This document shows, piece after piece, positions 1-5,679 of a stretch of 8,893 bases of DNA (positions are counted from its first letter, which is position 1; each line of letters starts with the position of its first letter). The notes under the pieces are model-generated. The model was not told the DNA's origin, made no database searches, and saw only the letters and a program-made list of their open reading frames with translations. Position numbers and translations under genes: made by a program. This stretch comes from Bacillota bacterium (GTDB lineage: Bacteria; Bacillota; Clostridia; Christensenellales; Aristaeellaceae): contig JAEXCG010000064.1 in the NCBI GenBank assembly GCA_023402355.1, positions 1 through 8,893 of the forward strand. The letters are read 5' to 3'.

Positions 1-3
1 CAT
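1..3 (-). CDS. Start of a further gene, probably LplC-type ABC permease (partial)
   Basis: Only the start codon is inside the window. Reading the minus strand, the stop codon of the upstream permease runs directly into a Shine-Dalgarno sequence (TAGGAGG, positions 20-14), followed after 10 bases by ATG at positions 3-1. A second in-frame ATG at positions 12-10 is only one base from the GGAGG and is too close to be used well. The overlap of stop codon and ribosome binding site suggests translational coupling. An LplB-type permease is normally followed by an LplC-type permease in this transporter family, so that identity is inferred purely from context; no protein sequence beyond Met is visible. 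Confidence 0.55.
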
Positions 4-17
4 AAGCCGCATGCCTC

Positions 18-959
18 CTACCAAAGCGACGTATCGCCGACCCTGCGCGAGATCTGGTTGACGATCATGACCATCGCGAAGTTGACGACCGAGTTGAACA
101 GGCCCACGGCGGCCGAGAAGCTGTACTGCCCCTCCTTGATGCCCACCTTGTACGTGTAGGTGCTGATGACCTCCGAGGCGCTGAGGTTGAGGCTGTTCTG
201 CATCAGGAACGCCTTTTCAAAGCCGACGCTCATGATGCTGCCCGAGCGCAGGATCAGCATGACGACGATGGTGGGCACGATCAGCGGGAAGTCGATGTTC
301 ACGATGCGCTGCCACTTGTTGGCCCCGTCGATCAGCGCCGCCTCGTGCAGCGACTCGTCCACGCCGCTGAGCGCGCCGATGTAGATGATGCTGCCCCAGC
401 CCAGCTCCTGCCACACGCCGCTCCAGACGTACAGGTGGGGGAAGGCGTCCGGGCTCATGAGCACGCGCAGCGTTCCCTCCAGCAGCCCCATGCGCCGAAG
501 GATACCCGCCACCACGCCGGTCGTGGGCGAAAAGAACACGTTGATCATTGAGACGATGACGACCATGGAGATGAAGTGCGGCGCGTAGCTCGAGGTCTGC
601 ACGATCTTCTTGAGCCGCGCGTGCCTGCAGCTGTTCAGGGAGAGCGCGAGCAGGATCGGCAGCGGAAAGCCCGCGAGCAGCGAATAAAAGCTGATGACCA
701 GCGTGTTTTTCAGATAGGTTACGAAGTTCGCCATGCCGAACAGGCGGACAAAGTGCTTGAGTCCCACCCAGTCGCTGCCGGCGATCCCCTTGCGGGGCTT
801 GTAGTCCTGAAAGGCGATGACCACGCCGTACATGGGGCCGTAGTGCATGATCAGCAGGTAGATCACCGCCGGCAGCAGGAACAGGTACAGCTCCCAGTGC
901 CGCAGGATGCGCTTGCCAAGGGGATGGGAGGATGCCAAAGTGCGATTTGTCTTGACCAC
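18..959 (-). CDS. Carbohydrate ABC transporter permease, LplB/YteP type
   Basis: Integral membrane subunit of a binding-protein-dependent sugar importer. The protein is 313 residues from the preferred start and shows six hydrophobic segments (about 24-43, 86-108, 129-143, 178-197, 227-246 and 283-304). The conserved motif near the first segment (YGPMYGVVIAFQDYKP, about 40-55) and the ending SRRVGDTSLW are typical of the LplB subgroup. The EAA loop that contacts the ATPase is at about 206-229 (HEAALIDGANKW, then I-x-FPLIVP). The longest frame opens at a TTG at 977, which has no ribosome binding site. GTG at 959-957 lies six bases after GAGGGG (971-966), so I prefer it. The gene follows its solute-binding protein gene across a 68-base gap holding a strong hairpin. 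The substrate cannot be read from the sequence; oligosaccharides or uronides are usual for this family. Confidence 0.93.
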   Translation of the reverse strand: MVKTNRTLASSHPLGKRILRHWELYLFLLPAVIYLLIMHYGPMYGVVIAFQDYKPRKGIAGSDWVGLKHFVRLFGMANFVTYLKNTLVISFYSLLAGFPLPILLALSLNSCRHARLKKIVQTSSYAPHFISMVVIVSMINVFFSPTTGVVAGILRRMGLLEGTLRVLMSPDAFPHLYVWSGVWQELGWGSIIYIGALSGVDESLHEAALIDGANKWQRIVNIDFPLIVPTIVVMLILRSGSIMSVGFEKAFLMQNSLNLSASEVISTYTYKVGIKEGQYSFSAAVGLFNSVVNFAMVMIVNQISRRVGDTSLW

Positions 960-965
960 TGCAAA

Positions 966-971
966 CCCCTC
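966..971 (-). promoter_or_regulatory. Ribosome binding site that decides the permease start
   Basis: GAGGGG on the minus strand lies six bases before GTG at 959. It is inside the longer TTG-initiated frame, and no comparable purine-rich site precedes that TTG, so it argues for the shorter product. Confidence 0.65.
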
Positions 972-993
972 ACTCAACGTTCCGTTTCAAATG

Positions 994-1018
994 GGCGGGC
1001 CGGGGGCTCCGGCCCGCC
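994..1018 (-). other. GC-rich hairpin between SBP and permease genes, no U-tract
   Basis: A perfect 10 bp inverted repeat (GGCGGGCCGG at 994-1003 and CCGGCCCGCC at 1009-1018) encloses a 5-base loop, starting 10 bases after the SBP stop codon. No run of U follows on the minus strand, so it is not a normal intrinsic terminator. Such hairpins after binding-protein genes commonly act as 3' stabilisers or processing endpoints that leave more SBP than permease mRNA. That role is inferred. Confidence 0.7.
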
Positions 1019-1027
1019 GCGTCCGCA

Positions 1028-2587
1028 TCAGTGCAGCTTGTCGTAGGCCTGCTGCTTGAGCGCAAGCCATTCGTTTACCTTGTACTTTTCGGTCTGCGCC
1101 ACGAAGGCGTCCCACTCCGCGTCGATGTCCGCGTCCGTGGTGATCCAGCGGGCGAACGTCTCCTTGCGGCAGTTGGCGATGTCCGTGTAGTACTCGCTGA
1201 TCAGCGCCTCGCTGTCGGTGTCAAGCGTCGCGCCCACGTAGTTCATTTCCTGGGGCACGGTCTTGCCGTCGTACTTCTCGAAGTACTCCCGCGCGCGCAC
1301 CGCGCCGTCGACGTAATCGGTGATCGCCAGGTTCTCGTAGTACTCGTCCGCGAGAATGCCGACGAACTGGTTCCAAAAGCCGCTTTCGGCCTTGGTTTCC
1401 TCGGTGTAGGCCATCTTGGTCTGGGCGCGTTTCCCGTCCGCGTCGTACGACCACATCTCGCCCTCCAGGCCCACGGTCGTGTTGGTCATGTTGACCGGGT
1501 TTTCCACCACGAACTCGCACAGGCGCATCGTCGCCACCGGATACTCGTTGTTCGAGAACATCATGAAGGCGTGCTGGTTGTTCGGGGTGTTCGACTGGGA
1601 GTTGAGCAGCGCCGTCTTGCCGTTGCCGCTGTCCAGCGGGCCAAAGCAGGTCAGCCCGTCCACGTAGATGCTGTAGCTGAAGTGCGAGCCCAGCGTGTGC
1701 GGGTCGGACTGGCGGCGGGTCAGGTAGGTCGCCCAGTCGTCCGTGAAGCACTCCGCGCCGATCAGGCCCTTGCGATACATCCGCTGCATCCACTTGAGGG
1801 GTTCCTTGATGTCGGGGTTGATCGCCTGGTACTTCACCTTGCCGTCCTCCACGATGAGGAAGTTGTCGTTGCTGGTGTAGACGCCGAACTGGGAATAGAT
1901 GTTGAACTCGCCGCCGACCCAGTTGCCGAACATGAAGTACAGGGGAATCGCGTTTTGCGGGATCGTCCCTTCGCCCGCGTGAGCCTTCACGGCCTCAAGG
2001 TAGGTCTCGTACTCCGCAAGCGTCGTGGGGATCTCAAGCCCCAGCTCCTTCACCCAGTTTTCGTTGATGATGAAGCAGTCGCGCAGCTTGCGGTCGTACT
2101 CCGCAAAGTTGCACCAGGGCAGCGTGAAGCGCTCGCCGTCGATCCGCGTCATCTTGTCGGTCAGCGGCTGCTCCGAGAGGAACTGCTTCCACGTGGGCGC
2201 AAACTGATCGATCAGGTCGTCCAGGGGTACGAGATCGCCCGCGTCCACGGCGTTGGAGCGCTGCAGCGCGCTGGAGCCGATGGAAAGCGCCAGGTCCGGG
2301 TAGTCGCCGGAGGCGAACATCAGTGCGATCTGGTCGTCTTCCGTGTAGGTCGTGATGTTCAGGCGGATATTGGTTTCCCGCTCGATCCAGTCCAGCACGG
2401 AGGTCATCTTGGTGATGTCCTGCGCCGCCGTGTACTTCCATACGGCGTCAAGGGTAATCGGTTCCTCGGTGATGGGATAGCCGGTACCGTTCGTAACGCC
2501 GCCCTTGTCGTACCCCTCCGCGCCCGCGTATGCGCCGAGCGCCAGGGTGAGCAGCAACGCAAGCATCAAAGACAGAGCCCTTTTCAT
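1028..2587 (-). CDS. Extracellular carbohydrate-binding protein of ABC importer (LplA-like)
   Basis: Secreted ligand-binding subunit of the left-hand ABC importer. The 519-residue protein starts with a signal peptide (MKR, a hydrophobic stretch at 4-18, likely cleavage after AYA or AGA near 21-23). There is no cysteine in the signal region, so no lipobox. Family marks are FASGDYPDL (91-99), the NENWVKELGLEIPTTLAEY segment (175-193) and a C-terminal part containing DIDAEWDAFVAQTEKY. The length is usual for the LplA group, which is larger than maltose-type binding proteins. ATG at 2587 follows GAGGG by six bases. It is the first gene of its unit, after the LacI terminator and a cre-like operator, and precedes an LplB-type permease. 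The ligand is unknown; rhamnogalacturonan-type or other plant oligosaccharides are possible from family precedent only. Confidence 0.92.
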   Translation of the reverse strand: MKRALSLMLALLLTLALGAYAGAEGYDKGGVTNGTGYPITEEPITLDAVWKYTAAQDITKMTSVLDWIERETNIRLNITTYTEDDQIALMFASGDYPDLALSIGSSALQRSNAVDAGDLVPLDDLIDQFAPTWKQFLSEQPLTDKMTRIDGERFTLPWCNFAEYDRKLRDCFIINENWVKELGLEIPTTLAEYETYLEAVKAHAGEGTIPQNAIPLYFMFGNWVGGEFNIYSQFGVYTSNDNFLIVEDGKVKYQAINPDIKEPLKWMQRMYRKGLIGAECFTDDWATYLTRRQSDPHTLGSHFSYSIYVDGLTCFGPLDSGNGKTALLNSQSNTPNNQHAFMMFSNNEYPVATMRLCEFVVENPVNMTNTTVGLEGEMWSYDADGKRAQTKMAYTEETKAESGFWNQFVGILADEYYENLAITDYVDGAVRAREYFEKYDGKTVPQEMNYVGATLDTDSEALISEYYTDIANCRKETFARWITTDADIDAEWDAFVAQTEKYKVNEWLALKQQAYDKLH

Positions 2588-2685
2588 GGAAATCCCTCGC
2601 TTTCTTTTTCATATACGCACGCGGCCGGGATACGCTCGCCCTTTTCCCCCCTTCCGGTATGCCCGGCGCAAATCTTCGCTGAAGG

Positions 2686-2704
2686 CGGCCGCCCTGCGCG
2701 GCCG
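2686..2704 (-). other. GC hairpin in the leader of the left-hand operon
   Basis: CGGCCGC (2686-2692) pairs with GCGGCCG (2698-2704) around a 5-base loop, directly downstream (in transcription) of the cre-like site. A smaller hairpin (CTTC/GAAG, 2674-2684) follows. No known riboswitch was recognised. If the transcript begins near the operator, these would lie in its 5' leader, but the transcription start is unknown. Confidence 0.4.
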
Positions 2705-2718
2705 TGTAATCGATTTCT
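2705..2718 (-). promoter_or_regulatory. cre/LacI-type operator upstream of the left-hand SBP gene
   Basis: TGTAATCGATTTCT (read on the plus strand) fits the cre consensus TGWAANCGNTNWCA at 13 of 14 positions and has the central CG used by LacI-family regulators. It shares TGTAA[A/T]CGATTT with the site at the LacI promoter (3856-3869). It lies about 118 bases before the SBP start codon. It could be bound by the neighbouring LacI protein, by a CcpA-like global regulator, or by both. I could not identify a convincing sigma-A promoter next to it. Confidence 0.5.
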
Positions 2719-2746
2719 CAAAACGCGCTAAGGTGTGCTTTTTGAG
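2717..2746. repeat. Inverted repeat upstream of the left-hand operon
   Basis: CTCAAAACGC (2717-2726) and GCTTTTTGAG (2737-2746) are inverted copies with one mismatch, separated by 10 bases. The repeat overlaps the end of the cre-like site by two bases and lies just after the LacI terminator. It may be a second regulator site or an RNA hairpin; the sequence alone does not say which. Confidence 0.5.
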
Positions 2747-2756
2747 CCGGCGTGCC

Positions 2757-2810
2757 AAAAAGAAATGACGGCCGCCCGGACGCTCGAAATGCGTCCTGTA
2801 GGCAGCCGTC
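2757..2810 (-). terminator. Intrinsic terminator of the lacI-family gene
   Basis: On the minus strand a long interrupted stem (outer GACGGC/GCCGTC at 2805-2810 and 2767-2772, inner GGACGC/GCGTCC at 2791-2796 and 2778-2783, plus three more pairs between) is followed by ATTTCTTTTT. It begins 26 bases after the regulator stop codon and separates that gene from the downstream SBP operon. Confidence 0.8.
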
Positions 2811-2835
2811 CGGAAAAGTCACAAAACGTACACTT

Positions 2836-3837
2836 TTATTGTACAGAGGAAGTCCCGATGTGCAGCACCGGTTCGATCTCGATCCGCCCGCCGTCCGCGA
2901 GCGGTTCGCCCCTCAGTGCGAGGTCGAGCAGGCGCGTAAGCCCCACCGCAATCTGCTGCGCGCAGTCGTCCAGATAGGTCAGACGCGGTTCCACGACGCT
3001 GGGGTAGCTGAACGTGCCCGAGGAAACCAGGGCGACGTCGCCGGGGATGGAAAGGCCGTGGTCGCGGCAGAACATCATGATGCCCGCCGTGATCGCCACG
3101 CTGCCCGTCACCACCGCCGTGGGCCGCTGCGGCATGCGGGCGATTTCCGCCATCACCTCCATGCCGAACGGAACGGAGAAGTCCCCGAAACGGGCCGTGA
3201 AGAGCGCCGGGTCCAGGTCGTGATCGAACGCGTACTTCTGCATGCCCATAAAGCGGTCGTAGTTGGTCGCCAGCATCCTGGGGCCCGTGGCCAGCAGCAC
3301 GCGGCGGTGTCCCAGCCCCAGCAGGTGATCGAGCGCCAGGTCCATCGACCTTTGCTTGTTGACGTAGACCGAAGGAAAGGGGTGCTCCCGCGAGCGCCTG
3401 TCGTAGAGGATGACCGGGGTGCTGGCGTCGGCGGCGGCCCGCAGCAGGTCCTCGTTTTGCCCCGTGGAGTTCACGACCAGCGCATCCACACGCCGCGCGA
3501 GCATGTGCTCCAGAATCTTCTTTTCGTTTTTCGGATCGTCGTAGGTGCTCGAGGAAAGCGTCGCGTAGTCCAGCGGCAGAAACGCGCTCTCCACCGCCTT
3601 GAGCACGTTGGGAAAAAAGGCGATGGAAAGGTCGGAGGTCGTGATGCCGATCGTCCGCGACCGGTTGTGGCGAAGCGACTGGGCGATCGAGTTGGGCACG
3701 TAGCCCATCTCCTCCATCGCGCGCAGCACGGTCCTGCGCAGCCCGCCGTCCACGTTCGACGCGCCGTTGATGACGCGCGAAACCGTCGCCGTCGAGACGC
3801 CCGCCCGTTTGGCGACGTCGCTGATCGTAACCGCCAC
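2836..3837 (-). CDS. LacI-family transcriptional repressor
   Basis: DNA-binding sugar-responsive regulator of 333 residues, the usual length for the family. The N-terminal helix-turn-helix is at about 4-24 (TISDVAKRAGVSTATVSRVIN). The hinge helix region is at about 49-60 (NSIAQSLRHNRS), and a type 1 periplasmic-binding-protein-like effector domain fills the rest. The start is GTG at 3837: the helix-turn-helix requires it, there is no earlier in-frame start, and a GGGGTGA Shine-Dalgarno-like sequence lies just upstream. It has its own promoter, an operator at the predicted transcript start and a terminator, so it is a monocistronic unit between the CotH-like gene and the left-hand importer operon. 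It probably represses itself and that importer operon, with a transported sugar as inducer. Target and effector are inferred from position and from the shared operator-like sites. It is not assigned as CcpA. Confidence 0.93.
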   Translation of the reverse strand: MAVTISDVAKRAGVSTATVSRVINGASNVDGGLRRTVLRAMEEMGYVPNSIAQSLRHNRSRTIGITTSDLSIAFFPNVLKAVESAFLPLDYATLSSSTYDDPKNEKKILEHMLARRVDALVVNSTGQNEDLLRAAADASTPVILYDRRSREHPFPSVYVNKQRSMDLALDHLLGLGHRRVLLATGPRMLATNYDRFMGMQKYAFDHDLDPALFTARFGDFSVPFGMEVMAEIARMPQRPTAVVTGSVAITAGIMMFCRDHGLSIPGDVALVSSGTFSYPSVVEPRLTYLDDCAQQIAVGLTRLLDLALRGEPLADGGRIEIEPVLHIGTSSVQ

Positions 3838-3855
3838 AACCTCACCCCATCGTGA

Positions 3856-3869
3856 TGTAAACGATTTAT
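3856..3869 (-). promoter_or_regulatory. cre/LacI-type operator at the regulator's own promoter
   Basis: TGTAAACGATTTAT (plus-strand reading) fits TGWAANCGNTNWCA at 12 of 14 positions. It lies 7 bases downstream of the -10 element, over the expected transcription start, the placement expected for autorepression. It matches the site at 2705-2718 in 11 of the first 12 bases. Confidence 0.55.
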
Positions 3870-3876
3870 TATCCCT

Positions 3877-3905
3877 ATCGTAATCGCCGCCCTCGCTTTT
3901 GTCAA
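3877..3905 (-). promoter_or_regulatory. Sigma-A-type promoter of the lacI-family gene
   Basis: On the minus strand a perfect -35 hexamer TTGACA (3905-3900) is followed by a 17-base spacer and TACGAT (3882-3877), a 4-of-6 match to TATAAT that keeps the key first, second and last bases. The start codon is 40 bases further on. The DNA upstream (about 3906-4020) is noticeably AT-rich compared with the genes and contains no gene I can support. Confidence 0.75.
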
Positions 3906-4036
3906 GCCCTTTTCAGCGCTTTCCTGTGTATTTTGCTTAACTTTTTTCGTTCTAAGCTTAAATATCCCACAGCAATGGAGACTCCTTCATATCCTTTTTT
4001 CAGCGTGCGCTACCAAGAATACGTTATTTCATCGGC

Positions 4037-4070
4037 AAAAGAAAAGGCGCCCGAAATGCATTCGGGCACC
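4037..4070 (-). terminator. Intrinsic terminator of the CotH-like gene
   Basis: The stem GGTGCCCGAA / TTCGGGCGCC (4070-4061 with 4055-4046, one G-U pair) has a 5-base loop and is followed on the minus strand by TTTTCTTTT. It starts 13 bases after the CotH-like stop codon. Confidence 0.88.
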
Positions 4071-4083
4071 CTCGCGCGCAGGT

Positions 4084-5469
4084 TTAGACCGCGTCTGCGG
4101 GCGTCTTGGGCCGCGGGCCGAAGAAGCTTTCCATCTGCGCGCCGTCGAGCGAGAAGTCCTCCCGCGCCATGTCCCAGAAGAGAGCAGGACGCTTTTTGAG
4201 CACGTTTCGCGCGCGCTCGACCCGCGAGAGCCAGTACTCCTTCGCGCCCTTCGCTTCCTTGGGCATGTCGAAGTTGATCTTCTCGTGCGTCTTGTCCGCC
4301 CAACGCGCAAAGTGCGCGTCCATTTCCGGCTCGATCTGCGCCTCCATCTCGTCCAGCAGAGCGGTCATGTTTTCCGTGGTCAGCACCGTCTGAAAGAGCT
4401 CGCCGCCCCGCTTCAGAAACCGCGTGCGGATGTCCGGAACCGAGAGCAGCGCCCGCAGGATCCGATTGGACTGAAATTTGGCCGCGCCCATGCCCGCCTC
4501 GTCCAGCACGTACGCGGGGCCGCCGCTCGTGGAGCTGAACAGGCCCCAGTCCATGTCGCGCATGAGGTAGCGCCACTTGCCGTCCCCCTGCGCGCTGCGG
4601 TAAAAGCAGATGGAGCCTGGGTCCGTGTTCCCAAAGAACATGTTCAAAAAGAAGTAGTCGATCAGGCTGTCCAAGTCCACCTGGTCCAGCACCGCCTGAA
4701 GCGCCTCCGGCTCCGCGGCCAGGTCGTGCGCCCGCACGAAATCGCACAGCGCCTTGTACTCCTCGTTCGAGCCCTGCAAGACGTCGCTCGCGCCGGTGCC
4801 GTTTCCCTTCAGGATGTCGATCGCCGCCGCGTCCGACCAGCCCATGCGACGGGCGATCATCCCGGCATCCGGGTTCTCGCGCAGGTTGTATTGCCCGTAG
4901 TACTCGCCGTTCAGGTAGACCGCCACCGGACGCCACGCCTGCGCGAGCACCGGGGCGTTCGCCTGATCGGCCAACCGCGCCTGCAGCCCGTCCATCAGGC
5001 GCGTAAACTTGCCCTCCGAGCCGCCGTTTCGGAGCAGGAAGGAAGTATAGGCCTTGTCCGCGCGATCCGCAAACAGCGCGGCCTCAAACGCTTCCCCATC
5101 CTTTGCGCAGACGGCAAGCGACTTTTGCGGCATGTCCAGCGCGTAGCCGCCCGTCGCCTGAAAGGTCATCTCCTGCGAAAAGAGGAGCTCTCCCGCTTCG
5201 TCGTAATACTCCACCCATCCGGGATAAGCGTTCTGCTGCCAATAGGTCGCCTGCTTCCACGGCAGCTCGTCCCGGTCGCGGTCGAGATTCGGGCCGTCGG
5301 CGAGCATGCCCGCCTGCTCGTCCCATAGGTTCTTCTCGTCGGTCGTCAGGTACACGACGGGCATCCGGTGCTCTGCGGGCTTTTGCGCCGTCCCGGCCAG
5401 CGCCGCGGCAGGCAGCGCCAGCAGCGCGGCCAGCGCTGCGGCAAAGAGCCTTTTTGCGATCCTTTTCAT
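4084..5469 (-). CDS. Secreted CotH-kinase-family protein
   Basis: Protein of 461 residues in the family of the spore-coat kinase CotH, an atypical secreted-type protein kinase fold. A signal peptide (MKRIAKR, hydrophobic core, AALA|GT near 25) indicates export, with no lipobox. Family segments in order: PVVYLTTDEKNLWD (37-50), PQKSLAV (114-120), FLLRNGG (144-150), VAVYLNGEYYGQYNLREN (182-199), NMFFGNTDPGSICFYR (276-291) and WRYLMRDMDWGLF (299-311). The Asp of GNTD (283) and of RDMDW (305/307) correspond to the conserved acidic metal/nucleotide positions. The usual HGG-type loop before PQKS reads ATGG here, and the Lys after NLRE is Asn. A frame open 11 codons earlier has no ribosome binding site, whereas ATG at 5469 follows AAGGAG by eight bases. 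It stands alone between two terminators. The substrate is unknown: a spore-coat role or a surface or polysaccharide-related role are both possible. Confidence 0.88.
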   Translation of the reverse strand: MKRIAKRLFAAALAALLALPAAALAGTAQKPAEHRMPVVYLTTDEKNLWDEQAGMLADGPNLDRDRDELPWKQATYWQQNAYPGWVEYYDEAGELLFSQEMTFQATGGYALDMPQKSLAVCAKDGEAFEAALFADRADKAYTSFLLRNGGSEGKFTRLMDGLQARLADQANAPVLAQAWRPVAVYLNGEYYGQYNLRENPDAGMIARRMGWSDAAAIDILKGNGTGASDVLQGSNEEYKALCDFVRAHDLAAEPEALQAVLDQVDLDSLIDYFFLNMFFGNTDPGSICFYRSAQGDGKWRYLMRDMDWGLFSSTSGGPAYVLDEAGMGAAKFQSNRILRALLSVPDIRTRFLKRGGELFQTVLTTENMTALLDEMEAQIEPEMDAHFARWADKTHEKINFDMPKEAKGAKEYWLSRVERARNVLKKRPALFWDMAREDFSLDGAQMESFFGPRPKTPADAV

Positions 5470-5477
5470 CTTTCTTT

Positions 5478-5483
5478 CTCCTT
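5478..5483 (-). promoter_or_regulatory. Ribosome binding site that sets the CotH-like start
   Basis: AAGGAG on the minus strand lies eight bases before ATG at 5469. In the longer reading this stretch would be coding, so it supports the shorter protein, which then begins with a normal signal peptide. Confidence 0.8.
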
Positions 5484-5514
5484 CCATGGGCGCCTTTCCC
5501 ATAGAAACGAACGC

Positions 5515-5543
5515 AAAATGGAAAAGACTGCATATCCTGACAA
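5515..5543 (-). promoter_or_regulatory. Possible promoter of the CotH-like gene
   Basis: TTGTCA (5543-5538, 5 of 6 to the -35 consensus) is followed by 17 bases and CATTTT (5520-5515, 3 of 6 to the -10). The gene needs its own promoter because a terminator lies just upstream, but the -10 is weak. No clear sporulation-sigma motif was found in the 112 bases between the upstream terminator and the start codon. Confidence 0.3.
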
Positions 5544-5581
5544 ATCCGCCGATTTTTTAAAGGACGCAGGCTTCAAAACGC

Positions 5582-5611
5582 AAAAAGCGCCGGCATTTTT
5601 CGCCGGCGCTT
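5582..5611 (-). terminator. Intrinsic terminator closing the right-hand operon
   Basis: A perfect 10 bp stem (AAGCGCCGGC / GCCGGCGCTT, 5611-5602 with 5594-5585) with a 7-base loop is followed on the minus strand by TTT, GCG and TTTT, on top of the Us ending the stem. It lies about 70 bases after the SGNH hydrolase stop codon and isolates the CotH-like gene from the importer operon. Confidence 0.9.
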
Positions 5612-5679
5612 CCCCCGTCCCCCCGCAAAGCCGCACCTTGAAGCGCAGGACGGCAGGTCTTCGGGTATCCTCCTGCCCG

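Noticed and set aside
2600..2640. TATATG as a possible -10 element just before the left-hand SBP gene
   Set aside because: No acceptable -35 hexamer at 16-18 bases, and the resulting leader would be very short.
1031..2731. A 566-codon open frame on the plus strand opposite the left-hand SBP gene
   Set aside because: Same composition bias and no domain; the minus-strand frame has a signal peptide, family motifs and a ribosome binding site.
2588..2756. Possible riboswitch in the leader of the left-hand operon
   Set aside because: Hairpins are present but no known riboswitch core was recognised and no terminator/antiterminator pair could be drawn.
2828..2844. Short inverted repeat GTACA/TGTAC around the LacI stop codon
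   Set aside because: Only 5 bp arms, partly coding, and a much stronger terminator lies just downstream.
2752..3855. A 367-codon plus-strand frame opposite the LacI gene
   Set aside because: Shadow of a clear LacI-family gene; it even reads through the regulator's terminator and promoter region.
3933..4199. An 88-codon plus-strand frame in the region between the CotH-like and LacI genes
   Set aside because: It crosses the CotH-like terminator and the end of that gene in antisense and has no recognisable product.
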